From assembly GCF_003751385.1 (NCBI RefSeq), contig NZ_RJVA01000015.1, forward strand, positions 107,998-171,997: DNA of 64,000 bases. The letters run 5' to 3'. The notes beneath the pieces were generated by a model that made no database searches, was not told where the DNA came from, and saw nothing but the letters and a program-made list of their open reading frames with translations. The DNA is from Desulfosoma caldarium (GTDB lineage Bacteria > Desulfobacterota > Syntrophobacteria > Syntrophobacterales > DSM-9756). The position numbers and the translations under genes are program-made. This document shows, piece by piece, positions 9,906-19,836 of the stretch; positions within the stretch are counted from its first letter, which is position 1, and each line of letters starts with the position of its first letter.

Positions 9906-11122
9906 CAAGGTCCTCCTTCATCCAAGGGCAGAGTGATGGTGAAGCATGCTCCTTTGCCCTTTGTGCTTTGTGCGGTGATCTCGCCGCCGTGGGCCTTAAT
10001 GATGCCGTGGCACACTGCCAGTCCGAGGCCTGTTCCCTTGGGCTTTGTGGAAAAGAAAGGTTCGAAGATCTTATTAAGAACCTCCGGATCGATTCCACAC
10101 CCGTCGTCACGGATCGTCGCCCCATAAACTCCTTCTACTCTATCGACAAAGCTCTGAATCTCCAAGTTCCCACCCGGACTCATCGCCTCTACCGCGTTGA
10201 GAAGGATGTTGACAAACACCTGCTGCATTTGCCCACGGTCTAAAAGCGTGTCGGGCATATCGGAAGCCAGATGCTTATGGAGATTCACGTGATGCAGCAT
10301 GAGTTCGTTTTGTAGGACGACGAGGACCCTTTCGATAATTTTATTGAGGTTTTCCAGAGTCCTTCGAGGCTCCCGGTCTCGGCTGAACTCGAGAAGATCC
10401 TGCAAGACGGTTCGACACCTCTGAGTTTCGCTGACGATGATCTTAAGGGCCTCTCTCAGCGGGCTGTCAGACGCAACTTTTTTTAAGGCGTTCGAGCTGT
10501 AGAGAAGTATACTTGCCAGCGGATTGTTAACTTCATGTGCGATACCCGCAGCCATGCGTCCCAGAGCTGCAAATTTTTCGGTATGAAGTGCCAGTTGGTC
10601 GTAGCGCCGCTTTTGCTCTTCAATCAGCCTCGCCTTTTCCAAAGCGCATGAGGTCAAATGGGCCACCGCACTGATAAAATCCAATTCCTTCTGAATAAAA
10701 GTTCGACGCTCCGAAAAGAAAATCCTTAGCACTCCAAGAAGATTATCCTGAACGCACATGGGCGCATCCACCACCATGGCGATCTCTTGACTGTGGCCTG
10801 ACCGAGGCTCTTTTACATGACAATCCACGGGTAGGTCGTCCGTGACGTTGAGGCAATTGTTTTTACACAGCCGCGCGATCGCTTCGTGGTGCAAGATCAG
10901 CCCTTGGGGCAGGCATTGTTCATCAAGCCCATAGACGGCATGGAGCTCCATCTCATGCGAGGCCATATTCATCACACTGAGGACCGCCCCCTTTGCCCCG
11001 AGAAGCTCTGTGACTCTCCAGACCACCAGTTGAGAAACATCTTGCGGGTCTGTGCTCGACTGAATCAGGGCGGCAATATCACGAAACGCATAAAAGAAAT
11101 CCACGATTTTTCTAGAAGGCAT
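9905..11122 (-). CDS. Soluble GAF-domain sensor histidine kinase
   Basis: 405 residues and no membrane segment. Residues about 20-170 look like a GAF sensor domain (ELLGAKGAVLSVMNMASHEME, then VVDAPMCVQDNLLGVLRIFF). The dimerisation and phospho-acceptor helix follows (ALGRMAAGIAHEVNNPL, about residue 200), then the ATPase domain with the N, G1 and G2 boxes (NILLNAVEAM, DDGCGIDPE, KGTGLGLAVCHGI). It forms a two-gene unit with the NtrC-type regulator. The GAF region has several cysteines (ARLCKNNCLN, VDCHV), which could sense redox state or a metal; that is only a suggestion. Confidence 0.92.
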   Translation of the reverse strand: MPSRKIVDFFYAFRDIAALIQSSTDPQDVSQLVVWRVTELLGAKGAVLSVMNMASHEMELHAVYGLDEQCLPQGLILHHEAIARLCKNNCLNVTDDLPVDCHVKEPRSGHSQEIAMVVDAPMCVQDNLLGVLRIFFSERRTFIQKELDFISAVAHLTSCALEKARLIEEQKRRYDQLALHTEKFAALGRMAAGIAHEVNNPLASILLYSSNALKKVASDSPLREALKIIVSETQRCRTVLQDLLEFSRDREPRRTLENLNKIIERVLVVLQNELMLHHVNLHKHLASDMPDTLLDRGQMQQVFVNILLNAVEAMSPGGNLEIQSFVDRVEGVYGATIRDDGCGIDPEVLNKIFEPFFSTKPKGTGLGLAVCHGIIKAHGGEITAQSTKGKGACFTITLPLDEGGP

Positions 11123-11314
11123 GGCTTCTTGTCCTTAAACGCGACCTAACACAACATAGCCTAAGCCTTGACGGCAATTCGTCCACCCAAAGGCATGGCC
11201 CGTGTCGGGCCTCATCTTGCCCCATGGTCGCGCGGCGGCGGAGTCGCGTGCGTCGGTTAGGCCCAAATCCCAAAACGAAACGTCTTGCATGCTTATCATT
11301 TCAGTAATTTTAGC

Positions 11315-12169
11315 TTAAATAGTCCACACCCATGGGGTCAAGATCCGCCCGGAAGACGTTCCGAGGTCATTTGAACGTGGCTGTTGCTTGAGGCGGACTT
11401 GCGGCGCGCCCTGGTCGTCACCCAACTTTTCTTTGGCCGCCACGGCTCCGTAACAAAACGATCCGGCCACCAGACCGATGCCCACTGCGGCTATGGGATC
11501 CACAAACCCAGTCGCTGGTGTTTTCACCACCAAAGCAGCCACGGCGCAGGAAGCCGCTCCCAAAGTGGTGAGCTTGCCGATCGTGATCCCTTCCGCCGCA
11601 ATCCAGGCCACGGCCGAGGTGCCGATGGTCACCTGCCTATTGAAAAGCGCGGCGGCGGCCCCTGAATTGATGTAAATGACCGTTACACCGGCAAAGTCCA
11701 AGGCGCCAAGCCTGCCAATCCATTCGCCGCCCCACACCCAATAGCCCACGAGAAAAATACACGAGAAGTGTCGAGAGAATGGGGAACGGTAAAAAGCTCG
11801 AAAACTTCAGGCGCTCGGCAAAGGCTTCGGTGATGAGCCCCGGCGCGATGATGGCAAACATGAGCTGAAAGGCCGAAAAGAGCAGGCGGGGAATGGTGGC
11901 GGCATAGGGGCCGGGATCCAGTCCCACCGATCGCATGAAAGCCCAGTCTGAACGGCCCATGCCCCCCAGTGGTCGGGCCCAAACGCCACGCTGTAACCAC
12001 ACACCACCCAGAGAATGGAAACCACTCCAAGGTAAAGAAAGCTTTGCATCATGGTGGCCAAGACGTTTTTGGAACCCAACAGACCCCCGTAAAACAGAGC
12101 CAACCCCGCGGGCATGAACATCACCAATGACGTCGCCAAAAGCATATAAGCTGTATCGCTGCTGTCCAT
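11315..12169 (-). pseudogene. Decayed ammonium transporter (Amt family)
   Basis: Three frames in succession give Amt sequence. From ATG 12169, MDSSDTAYMLLATSLVMFM and ALFYGGLLGSKNVLATMMQS are the normal N-terminus. A frame change near 11900 leads to LLFSAFQLMFAIIAPGLITEAFAER. Another near 11750 leads to INSGAAAALF and LGAASCAVAALVVKTPATGFVDPIAA. The reading then ends after EKLGDDQG in unrelated residues, so the last third (including the conserved C-terminal helices and tail) is missing. At least two frameshifts and a truncation make a functional channel unlikely. No glnK is adjacent. An error-rich assembly could mimic the frameshifts but not the missing end. Confidence 0.85.
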
Positions 12170-12569
12170 CTTTTCTTTTCTCCTTTTTCTCGGCCTTTAT
12201 GCTGTCCATTTGACCTTCACCCTGTGCCCAAAGTTTTTCTTTCTTTAGGCAAGGTTCGGGCCACAACTGGCAAAGACCCTGACTGTTCAAAGTTTTCGGC
12301 ATGCCTTCTCAGTCAAGGCTTAGCGACAACACAACTTTTGTTGACAAATTTGTTCGCCCGTGAGTGCCGATTTGCCGGCATGGCAAAGGTTCGACGCTGT
12401 AAACCGAAATTTCGGTGTCTCCGCGCGAGGGAACCAAATTGTGCATGGTTCTAAACCGGGTTATCATCTTTGTGATTATAGCAAAATCGAGAGGGATTGG
12501 AGCACTCTGGTTGGGCGGAAAAATTTGGGTCGCCAAAGAGTCGACCCATGCGCGGGTGAGGAGCGGAGG
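12170..12569. other. 400-base divergent intergenic region (amt relic / DUF2845 gene)
   Basis: Apart from the sigma-54 promoter at 12248-12263 I see no gene. ACAACTTTTGTTGACAAATTTGT around 12330 is AT-rich with short inverted repeats (ACAACTTTTGTTG) and contains TTGACA, but no good -10 follows on the plus strand. It could be a regulator site or the -35 of the DUF2845 gene. Confidence 0.35.
12248..12263 (-). promoter_or_regulatory. Sigma-54 (-24/-12) promoter of the amt relic
   Basis: On the minus strand TGGCCCGAACCTTGCC matches TGGCACG-N4-TTGCA at nearly every conserved base, with GG and GC exactly 12 bases apart. Transcription would begin about 12 bases downstream, some 70 bases before the amt start codon. 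Amt genes are classic RpoN/NtrC targets, which fits. Confidence 0.7.
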
Positions 12570-12896
12570 ATGAAAAAGTGGTTCATGCCAATGATCGTAG
12601 GGCTGTGTCTCGGGCTTACGCCGACCTTGGCGAAAGCTCAGGGTTCCCTGTCGTCGCTTCGCTGCGACTCTCGGCTGGTCCTTATCGGTGATACCAAAGG
12701 GAGTGTGGCCGCAAAGTGCGGCCCGCCACTTTATCAGCAGTATGTGGGAGAAAAGATCGTTCGCACTCGTTACGGCTACGACAAGAGGGTCGTAGAGGAA
12801 TGGGTCTACAATTTCGGCCCCACAGATTTCGTGCACACTCTGCGATTTGAAGGCGGGCGGCTGGCGGAAATTCATCGAGGAGAACGGGGCCACTGA
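12570..12896 (+). CDS. Secreted DUF2845-family protein
   Basis: 108 residues from ATG 12570, chosen because GGAGCGGAGG precedes it and it starts a clean signal peptide (MKKWFMPMIVGLCLGLTP...AKAQ, cleavage after about residue 24). The mature part has the DUF2845 pattern: LRCDSRLVLIGDTKGSVAAKCG (two cysteines flanking a basic stretch), a Tyr/Arg-rich middle, and EEWVYNFGPTDFVHTLRFEGGRLAEI. The family is exported, small and of unknown function; the two Cys may form a disulfide. An upstream extension in the same frame lacks a ribosome site and would bury the signal peptide. Confidence 0.8.
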   Translation: MKKWFMPMIVGLCLGLTPTLAKAQGSLSSLRCDSRLVLIGDTKGSVAAKCGPPLYQQYVGEKIVRTRYGYDKRVVEEWVYNFGPTDFVHTLRFEGGRLAEIHRGERGH

Positions 12897-13091
12897 CAGC
12901 TCGACCGAGAATGGGTTCAATGGGCTCTTGGCTTCCATTAAGCCTTTGCGGCTCATGGGTTTTCCCAGGGATGGCCTCCGATCGCCGGCCAAGGCTTGGG
13001 CTGTAAGGACGCGGTCCTTTCCTCGGAACACGCGCTTTTCACCTTAAAAGCGTTTGAGAAAACGCCTCAAAAAAAGCAAAGGAGCGCCATC

Positions 13092-14162
13092 ATGACGTCA
13101 TCGACACCATCCAGTGCTCCTCTTTTTATCCTTCCTCGACTGCGAGTGGCCACAGGGGCCTTGATGGCCGGGGCATTGTGCGCCATCAGTTTCTACAACT
13201 ATCTGCTTTTTCATACTCTTGTGGAAATGTTTAGTGTTGTGGTGGCAGCCATGATCTTTGTTTTGGCGTGGACGGGTCGAGCTTACATTGCCAACCACTA
13301 TCTTCTTTTCCTCGGCATTGCCTACCTTTTCGTGGGTTTTATAGACCTGCTTCATACCCTGGCCTATAAGGGCATGGGAGTCTTCCCCAACATCACAGCC
13401 AATGAACCCACACAACTGTGGATCCTGGCCCGCTATATGGAAAGCCTTTCTTTACTGGCAGCTTCGTTTTACGCGCGCCGCAGGGCCTCGGCCGGCTTTT
13501 TGGCCGCCGGCTACGCGCTCATCACCTTTGCGGGACTCATTGCAATCCTTCGCTGGAACATTTTCCCTGACTGTTTTGTGGAAGGCCAGGGTCTCACAGG
13601 GTTCAAGATCGTGAGTGAATACGTTGTGTGCGGGATTTTGCTGGTGGCGGGCGTTCGACTCTTTCTTGTTCGGCACATTTTCGACGCCAAAGTTTGTGCA
13701 TTGCTTTGGGCCGCCATGACCACCACCATGATCGCCGAATTGGCGTTCACCTTTTATGTGAGCGTCTATGGTCTATCCAACATGATCGGCCACCTCTTCA
13801 AGCTACTTTCCTTCTTATTCATCTTTGAAGCCCTGGTGCGGACAGGCATTCAAGAACCCCTTGCCGTTCTGTTTCACCAATTGAAGCAGAGTCAAGAAGA
13901 ACTTTTTCAGGAGAAGGAAAAACTGAAAGCGGCCCTGAAAGAAATCAAGACCCTACAGGGACTCCTCCCCATCTGTTCGTATTGCAAAAAGATTCGGGAC
14001 AATCAGGGCGATTGGCATAGTTTGGAAGTCTATCTGCGGTCCCACACGAACGCCATGCTGTCCCACGGCATCTGTCCGGATTGCCTTAGAAAACACTACC
14101 CGGACATGGCGGACCAAATCCTCAAAACGGACACCTCCCAAAAGAGTCAAACGGAAAAGTGA
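13092..14162 (+). CDS. MASE3-like membrane sensor protein with Cys4 tail
   Basis: 356 residues from ATG 13092 (AAAGGAG 8 nt upstream). Residues about 10-255 hold seven or so membrane helices resembling the MASE3 sensor domain (LLHTLAYKGMGVFPN is typical). A coiled-coil linker (about 260-305, EELFQEKEKLKAALKEIKTL) leads to a C-terminal module LLPICSYCKKIRDNQGDWHSLEVYLRSH...HGICPDC with a CxxC and a second CxxC. This tail is frequent at the end of PAS or receiver proteins of Desulfobacterota and Geobacter and may bind zinc or report redox state. Usual MASE3 proteins end in a GGDEF or kinase domain; here no enzymatic output is present, so it may signal through a partner. Confidence 0.8.
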   Translation: MTSSTPSSAPLFILPRLRVATGALMAGALCAISFYNYLLFHTLVEMFSVVVAAMIFVLAWTGRAYIANHYLLFLGIAYLFVGFIDLLHTLAYKGMGVFPNITANEPTQLWILARYMESLSLLAASFYARRRASAGFLAAGYALITFAGLIAILRWNIFPDCFVEGQGLTGFKIVSEYVVCGILLVAGVRLFLVRHIFDAKVCALLWAAMTTTMIAELAFTFYVSVYGLSNMIGHLFKLLSFLFIFEALVRTGIQEPLAVLFHQLKQSQEELFQEKEKLKAALKEIKTLQGLLPICSYCKKIRDNQGDWHSLEVYLRSHTNAMLSHGICPDCLRKHYPDMADQILKTDTSQKSQTEK

Positions 14163-14239
14163 AAGGGGGGGTAGATTCTTGGCGGGTAACCCCCCTTGGC
14201 ACAGTTGAACATGGAGGGCGATTTGAACGGCTCGGACCC

Positions 14240-15477
14240 ATGCGGACCCACCCTGGGCGATGGACCGTCTTTGGATTGTCCTCGCTCTTTTTCATCCTCT
14301 CGCAACTTTACAGCGTCTCCAACGCCATCATTGCGCCGGACCTGCAAGAGGATCTTCATCTGTGTGCCGAGCCATTGGGGCTTCTGAGCGCCGCCTTTTT
14401 GTATGCCTTTGCCCTGGTGCCGATTCCGCTGGGCATCGCGCTCGACCGATTCGTCACTCGCCGCACCATGACTCTTTTGACACTCCTGGGGGCCGCCGGG
14501 GCGTTGGTTTTTTGCATCGCCCCCTTCTTTGGCATGGCCCCATAGTCGGGCGAGCCCCTTCAGCGCTTGGCATGGCTGGCCATCTCATGGGTTCTATGAA
14601 ACTCCCCACCCGCTGGTCCTCACCACGCGAATTCGCCACCCTTTCCGGCCTCATGCTGGCCTTGGGCACCCTGAAAAACATGCTGGCGGCCATGCCCCTG
14701 GCCGCCGCCAAAGAACTGGTGGGATGGTGGGGATCCATTGCGGCTCTGGGACTTTTTACAGGCTTGGAGGCTGCCGCCTTTTTCGCGGCTGTGCGGGAAT
14801 AATACTCTTTGAGCAGATCTTATCAAGAAACGGTTCATCTTCGTGCCCGGACTTCCTGGAAAAACGCCCTGAAAATTCTTGGCACAAGCCGTGAGCATTG
14901 GATCATTTCCGCGGGAACCTTTTTTCGTAACGGACCTTTTGTCGCCATTTAGGATCTCCGGATCGGTCCCTCCACGATTTGACAACTGCGTCTGTCGGCC
15001 ATTGAGGCCGGAAATCTGCTGCTCCTTTTCAACGTGGGTCTCATTGTAGGGTCCCCTCTGAGATGTTGGCTTTCGGATCGAGCGCTGCAGTCGAAAAAGA
15101 AGGATATTGGTCTGGGCCTCGCCATGATGGTCCTGATTCTATGGGCCTTGGCCGCTGGCTGGGGTAAAAACAGCACGGCGGTTTTGGGAGCACTTTCTTT
15201 TGCCTTCGGGCTTTTCGCGGCCTTCGGCACTGTCATGAACGCCCATATCAAAGAACGGATGCCCTCGGAAATGAGCGGCACGGCACTCACGCCTCTGAAC
15301 CTCTTCACCATGCTGGGAGGGGCCGCCGTCTTGCGTGGTTTAGAATGAGGGTTGGACCACGTGACCACCGCAAGCGGCCTCGCCGAGCTCGATGAGCATC
15401 CGGCCTTCATTTTATGCGCAGCCGGAGTCGGACTTGCCCTTAGGGCCTACCATTGGGCTTCCAACACCCATCCTTGA
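14240..15477 (+). pseudogene. Decayed MFS transporter
   Basis: From ATG 14240 the first helices are intact (WTVFGLSSLFFILSQLYSVSNAIIAPDL, then FLYAFALVPIPLGIALDRF). A stop follows GMAP near 14544. The middle helices continue in another frame (FATLSGLMLALGTLKNMLAA, LVGWWGSIAALGLFTGLEAAAFF) up to a stop near 14802. After a damaged stretch, 15034-15348 gives SDRALQSKKKDIGLGLAMM and SFAFGLFAAFGTVMNAHIKERMP, and a last frame gives FILCAAGVGLALRAYHW to a stop at 15477. At least three disruptions. It abuts the NtrC-type gene at 15479 tail to tail. Confidence 0.8.
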
Positions 15478-15478
15478 A

Positions 15479-16912
15479 TTATGTTTCAGAGCGGAATTCC
15501 TGGGAATGAATTCCGTAACGGCGCATGATCTTTTGGAGCGCCGCCCGGGTCAGGCCGCTATATTCGGCCGCGCGAGATACATTACCTCCTGTCCTCTCCA
15601 AAAGATCTTTGATATAGCGAAAGGTAAAATCCTGAAGAACCTTTTCTTTCGCGTCTTTGTAAGGTGTCAGGGGTTTCGAAGAACCCATCGTGCATCGGTG
15701 CTCAACCGTCCCGACACTTCCAAGACTCATCTCGATGCGCATGAGGTCTTCCCAACGGATCACGTCTTCGGGTGAAAAAATGACCGCTTGGCGCACCACG
15801 TTTTGCAATTGGCGTACGTTGCCAGGCCAATCGCATTCCATGAGGGCTTCCAGCGCGGTTTGAGAAAACCTCTTTACGGGCACATCCAGCTCCCGACAGG
15901 CGATTCGCGCAAAGTGAGCGGCCAAGAGCGGGATGTCTTCCCGCCTTTCCCGAAGACTGGGCGTGCGCAGCGTCACCACGTTGAGTCGATAGAACAGGTC
16001 CTCGCGGAAGGTCCGTTGTCGAATCTTTTCCTTCAGATCCTGGTTAGTGGACGAGAGAATCCGCACATCCACCTTTTTCGCCTTAACGTCTCCCAGAGGC
16101 TTGATTTCCCCTTCCTGAAGAGCGCGCAGCAGTTTGGTTTGCACACCGACGGGAATGTCACCGATTTCGTCGAGAAACAACGTTCCTTGATGGGCTTCTT
16201 CGAAAATTCCACGATGATCCCGGTCCGCCCCGGTGAAGGCTCCTTTTTTGTGGCCGAACAGCTCACTTTCCAACAGGTGTTCTGGAATGGCAGGACAATT
16301 GACGGCAATAAGGGCTTGGTCCCGCCGAGGACTTAGGCTGTGAATGGCTCGAGCCACCAACTCCTTGCCAGTGCCGCTTTCACCCTGAATCAAGACAGCG
16401 TAGTCCGTGCGCGCCACGGTTCGAATTTGTTCACAGAGGCGCCGCATTGCTTCCGATTGCCCGATGAATTGGTCCAGAGGCGGCTCCCCTTGGGCCCGGC
16501 GGCGTAGATCAAGGTTTTCTCGAATAAGGCTGTTGCGTTCGATGGCCTTGTTGAGCGTTTGGAGGAGAACATTCTTATCAAAGGGTTTCGTGACAAAATC
16601 ATAGGCACCTCTTTTGATGGCTTCCACGGCCGTCTCGATGCTGCCGTAGGCGGTCATCATCACCACGGTGAGCCAAGGATCTTTCTGTCGCAAAATCTTT
16701 AAGAGTTCCATGCTGCCTATGTCGGGCATTCGTATGTCCAAGAGCACCACATCGTAGGCGTTGCGCTCCACCATAGCGACGGCCTGCTGAGGCCGAGAAG
16801 CCGTTTCGACGATCACCTGAGGTAGTTCGTAACCCAGGAGCCGCTCTAAACCGGTGAGCATGTCCTGCTCGTCGTCCACGATGAGCACCTTGCTCGCACC
16901 TTCCTTTTTCAT
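15479..16912 (-). CDS. NtrC-family sigma-54-dependent response regulator
   Basis: 477 residues: receiver (VLIVDDEQDM, DVVLLDIRMPDIG, VTKPFD), AAA+ domain (Walker A GESGTGKE, sigma-54 loop GAFTGA, LFLDEIGDI) and Fis-type HTH (TGGNVSRAAEYSGLTRAALQKIMRRYGI). ATG 16912 overlaps the stop of the upstream kinase by one base (TGATG), so the pair is translationally coupled; a longer frame upstream to 16957 has no ribosome site. It should activate sigma-54 promoters. The best local candidate is the -24/-12 match at 19711 in front of the divergently transcribed sulfate-exporter-like gene. Confidence 0.95.
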   Translation of the reverse strand: MKKEGASKVLIVDDEQDMLTGLERLLGYELPQVIVETASRPQQAVAMVERNAYDVVLLDIRMPDIGSMELLKILRQKDPWLTVVMMTAYGSIETAVEAIKRGAYDFVTKPFDKNVLLQTLNKAIERNSLIRENLDLRRRAQGEPPLDQFIGQSEAMRRLCEQIRTVARTDYAVLIQGESGTGKELVARAIHSLSPRRDQALIAVNCPAIPEHLLESELFGHKKGAFTGADRDHRGIFEEAHQGTLFLDEIGDIPVGVQTKLLRALQEGEIKPLGDVKAKKVDVRILSSTNQDLKEKIRQRTFREDLFYRLNVVTLRTPSLRERREDIPLLAAHFARIACRELDVPVKRFSQTALEALMECDWPGNVRQLQNVVRQAVIFSPEDVIRWEDLMRIEMSLGSVGTVEHRCTMGSSKPLTPYKDAKEKVLQDFTFRYIKDLLERTGGNVSRAAEYSGLTRAALQKIMRRYGIHSQEFRSET

Positions 16913-19464
16913 CACGTCGTCCTCTCCATGGGCAACCGTATGATAAATTCCGTCCACTGCCCCGGTTCGCTTTCCACGAAGATTTCTCCTCCGTGATCCT
17001 GAACGATGCCGTAACTGACGGCCAAGCCCAAACCGCTCCCTTCCCCCGGGTCTTTGGTGGTAAAGAACGGGTCGAAGATCTTATCGCGTATGCTCGGATC
17101 AATCCCAGGACCGTTGTCCCACACACGCACCTCCAAGGTGTCGCTATGGCGCCGTGTGGTGACACGCACCAGACCTCGCCCATTGAGAGCCTGTATGGCG
17201 TTCATGAGCAGATTGACCAGCACTTGTTGCATGCGTTCCACGTCCAGCAACACCTCCGGCAATGTCTCATCCAGGTGGCACTCCAGTTGAATGCCTTTTT
17301 TACGAAACTGATGCCCCGTGATCTGCAAGGCCTCTTCCACAACGGTGTTCAGTGAGGCGAGTTGAGGTCGACCCCCTCCGTGGCCTCGAGCGAATTTGAG
17401 AAGGTCGGAGACAATGCGTTTGCAGTTGAGTGCATGTTTTTCGATCACGGCCACGTCCTTGAGCCCCAGGGGAAAGTCGGCCATTTCCCGCTTAAGCAGG
17501 TCCGTGTAGCAGAGGATAACTCCCAAAGGATTATTGAGTTCATGGGCCAGACCGGCCGAAAGCTGTCCCAGAGCCACCAGCCGCTCTGTCTGTTGAATTT
17601 TCTGCTCCACCCTTTTCTGTTGGGTGACATCTTTGCCGTAGAGAATCGCTCCGGTCACCCGTCCCGATTCATCCGTCACCGGATAGAGGTACAGAAGGTA
17701 AACCTCGCCTCGCGCCCCCACGACCTCCTGTGTAGTGGGCTTGCCTGTGCGCAAGACATCTGTCAAGCTACAGTCGCCAAAAGGACACTGACTGTCGGCA
17801 TGCACTTCCGTGCACAGCCTACCCATAACTTCTTGAAGGTTTATGCCAAACCGTTGCAGGTACGCTTTGTTGACCATAAGAATGCGAGACTCTCGGTCCA
17901 CCAGGATCAGCAAATCCGTGATCCCGTTAAAGACCGTCTGGAGCAGTTCCTTACTCTCCAAAAGCTTTTCCAGGTTGGTCAGGCTCTCCAGAGCCACACC
18001 GATCTGACGGCCGATGGAAAAGAGGAGCTCTTGCATTTCCGGCCGCATGGAGTTCACATCAACACCATGAAAGCTCATTACGCCGAGCACACGGCCGCGA
18101 CAGCACAGAGGGATATGAAGATGTCCCATGCCGTCCTTAGCCTCATAGAAACTGACCTGGCCACACGCTGCTTCATGCAGAGTGCCGGCCAAGTCGGCAT
18201 GGTCTTCTTCCAGAACGACGGGGCAACGCGAACCGTCAAAAAGCCATTCCGGCTGGGCATCGTCCGCATTATGGGCGATCTGTAACTCCAAACGATTGGA
18301 GTTTTCATTGATAAGGTAGATGGCGCCTCCGTGGGCCGGCACAAGAGCCAGGGTCCGAGCCAGCACCTGGGGCAGAATATCCTGAATCCGCTGGGCCTGC
18401 GTGGTGAGCTCTGCGATCTCTGTGAGGGTGTGCAATTCCCGGTTTCTTTGAATAATCTGAGCTCGAAGCTTTTCCTGAGACCGCTCCAAGGCCCGCGTTC
18501 TTTCCGCCACCATGGCCTCCAGTTTTTCCGAATGAATCTCCAGGCGACGTCGAGCTTCGTTGAGATGCTGCACCATAAGCTCGGCGCTACGGCACAGATC
18601 TTCAATTTCATCAGAGCCCCAGGACGCCTTTGAGCGGGACAAAACCGGCACTTGAAGCCCTACCAACCCTCTTTCAAAAATGGCCAATAGATCTTTGAGA
18701 TTGTGGACGACCACCTTGTTGAAAAAGAGGCTCAAGGTAAGATACAGGACACCCATGATCATAAATCCAATCAAGAAGATGGAAGTGACGATGTCGCGAA
18801 TGTTAGACAAGGCCGCGTTCACAGGAATGCCAATACCCACAAGGCCCACCACTTCCCCGGGCTTGCGGCCGAATCCTCGTTGCGAGCCGTAGAGGCGCAC
18901 CAGGTCTTGTGGGGCATCCTCTGGTTGCCCATGGCAGTGCAGGCATTCCGGTTCTAAAATCACGGGCCTAAACCGAAAATAATAGGAAGTGCTGTCGCGC
19001 TTCACGAGCCCTTTCCATTCATGGGGGGCGTCAGGTCGGGTGAAAAACTCAATCATGCGCCGCTCCATGGCATCCGCCTCACTTTGAGGATTTCGGGCAT
19101 TGATCGCCACCCTTCGGTACACGTATTCGGGCAGATGCGTGGAAAACAGGTCCATGACGGAACGGCTCACAAACGAGGTGGACATGGCTTCCAAGACAAA
19201 GGCATGCTCGCCCATGAGACTATACATTTTGGGACGCAGCACCTCTTTGACATATTCCATGTTTGCTTCCACGGCCCTCATCAGGATTTCCGATTTCTTA
19301 TAGGCGTTTTCTTCTAGAAACAGCCGCTCCTGAACGTAGATCAACACAGCCCCCACGGTACAAAAGAGCATCAAGAGCACGGCCGTTCCGGTAAGGAAGC
19401 GTTTCTGAACATAGAGAAGACGACGAGACCCCGTAGCCTTTTCGGCATTTTTCTCTTCCACCAT
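16912..19464 (-). CDS. Membrane histidine kinase with heme-binding DUF3365/Tll0287-type sensor, GAF and PAS
   Basis: 850 residues. TM1 at about 22-45, a periplasmic sensor to about 225 containing [10 protein letters not shown] (one CxxCH c-type heme motif), and TM2 about 228-250. A HAMP-like region and coiled coil follow, then a GAF domain (about 350-500), a PAS domain (about 510-620, with DSQCPFGDC), HisKA ([18 protein letters not shown]) and HATPase ([33 protein letters not shown]). The heme-bearing DUF3365 type suggests sensing of redox potential or a diatomic gas outside the membrane. ATG 19464 follows AGGAGGAAGG. It is coupled to the NtrC-type regulator and divergent from the exporter gene. 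Confidence 0.93.
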   Translation of the reverse strand: MVEEKNAEKATGSRRLLYVQKRFLTGTAVLLMLFCTVGAVLIYVQERLFLEENAYKKSEILMRAVEANMEYVKEVLRPKMYSLMGEHAFVLEAMSTSFVSRSVMDLFSTHLPEYVYRRVAINARNPQSEADAMERRMIEFFTRPDAPHEWKGLVKRDSTSYYFRFRPVILEPECLHCHGQPEDAPQDLVRLYGSQRGFGRKPGEVVGLVGIGIPVNAALSNIRDIVTSIFLIGFMIMGVLYLTLSLFFNKVVVHNLKDLLAIFERGLVGLQVPVLSRSKASWGSDEIEDLCRSAELMVQHLNEARRRLEIHSEKLEAMVAERTRALERSQEKLRAQIIQRNRELHTLTEIAELTTQAQRIQDILPQVLARTLALVPAHGGAIYLINENSNRLELQIAHNADDAQPEWLFDGSRCPVVLEEDHADLAGTLHEAACGQVSFYEAKDGMGHLHIPLCCRGRVLGVMSFHGVDVNSMRPEMQELLFSIGRQIGVALESLTNLEKLLESKELLQTVFNGITDLLILVDRESRILMVNKAYLQRFGINLQEVMGRLCTEVHADSQCPFGDCSLTDVLRTGKPTTQEVVGARGEVYLLYLYPVTDESGRVTGAILYGKDVTQQKRVEQKIQQTERLVALGQLSAGLAHELNNPLGVILCYTDLLKREMADFPLGLKDVAVIEKHALNCKRIVSDLLKFARGHGGGRPQLASLNTVVEEALQITGHQFRKKGIQLECHLDETLPEVLLDVERMQQVLVNLLMNAIQALNGRGLVRVTTRRHSDTLEVRVWDNGPGIDPSIRDKIFDPFFTTKDPGEGSGLGLAVSYGIVQDHGGEIFVESEPGQWTEFIIRLPMERTT

Positions 19465-19710
19465 GGCCCCTTCCTCCTGGGTTCACATGGACGGTCCCAC
19501 GAACTCATAGCAATTATCCTGCACGGCATGAACGGAAGCAACCCGTGGCATTCTTGCCTGTTTTTGAAACATTCGTTGGACCCACCTTATGCCAACGCAT
19601 GGAAGCACTGCTGCCGAGGGGAAGCACCCTTTTGTTTGAGAGAGGCTTCGTATATTCCTCGTGATGTTGATTTTCCTGAAGATTTTCGTCACCGCATCAC
19701 TATCTGGACC

Positions 19711-19726
19711 AGGCCTCGATGTTGCA
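19711..19726 (+). promoter_or_regulatory. Candidate sigma-54 promoter of the sulfate-exporter-like gene
   Basis: AGGCCTCGATGTTGCA has GGC at -24 and a perfect TTGCA at -12 with the required 12-base GG-to-GC distance; the bases after GGC deviate from consensus. The adjacent two-component system encodes a GAFTGA-type activator, which supports it. Confidence 0.5.
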
Positions 19727-19732
19727 TAACCC

Positions 19733-19749
19733 GGTTTGGAGACCAAACC
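19733..19749 (+). promoter_or_regulatory. Leader hairpin before the sulfate-exporter-like gene
   Basis: GGTTTGG-AGA-CCAAACC is a perfect 7-bp stem with a 3-base loop, extended by CC/GG across one mismatch. It lies about where the sigma-54 transcript would start (base 19738). It may instead be an inverted-repeat protein site or stabilise the 5' end of the mRNA. Confidence 0.4.
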
Positions 19750-19836
19750 TGGTGCTCCCGCTACCTTGAAGGAACCCTTGGAAAGTGGTCATTGTGGCAG
19801 ACTGGTATCACAAACATGAAGGAGAAAGGAGTTTTC

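Larger units (their letters stand above)
19465..19836. other. 372-base divergent regulatory region (heme kinase / sulfate exporter)
   Basis: No gene is credible, although a reading frame is open from 19528 into the exporter gene; it lacks a ribosome site and has no membrane or signal character. The region carries a sigma-54-like promoter (19711-19726) and a leader hairpin (19733-19749), annotated separately. Confidence 0.5.
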
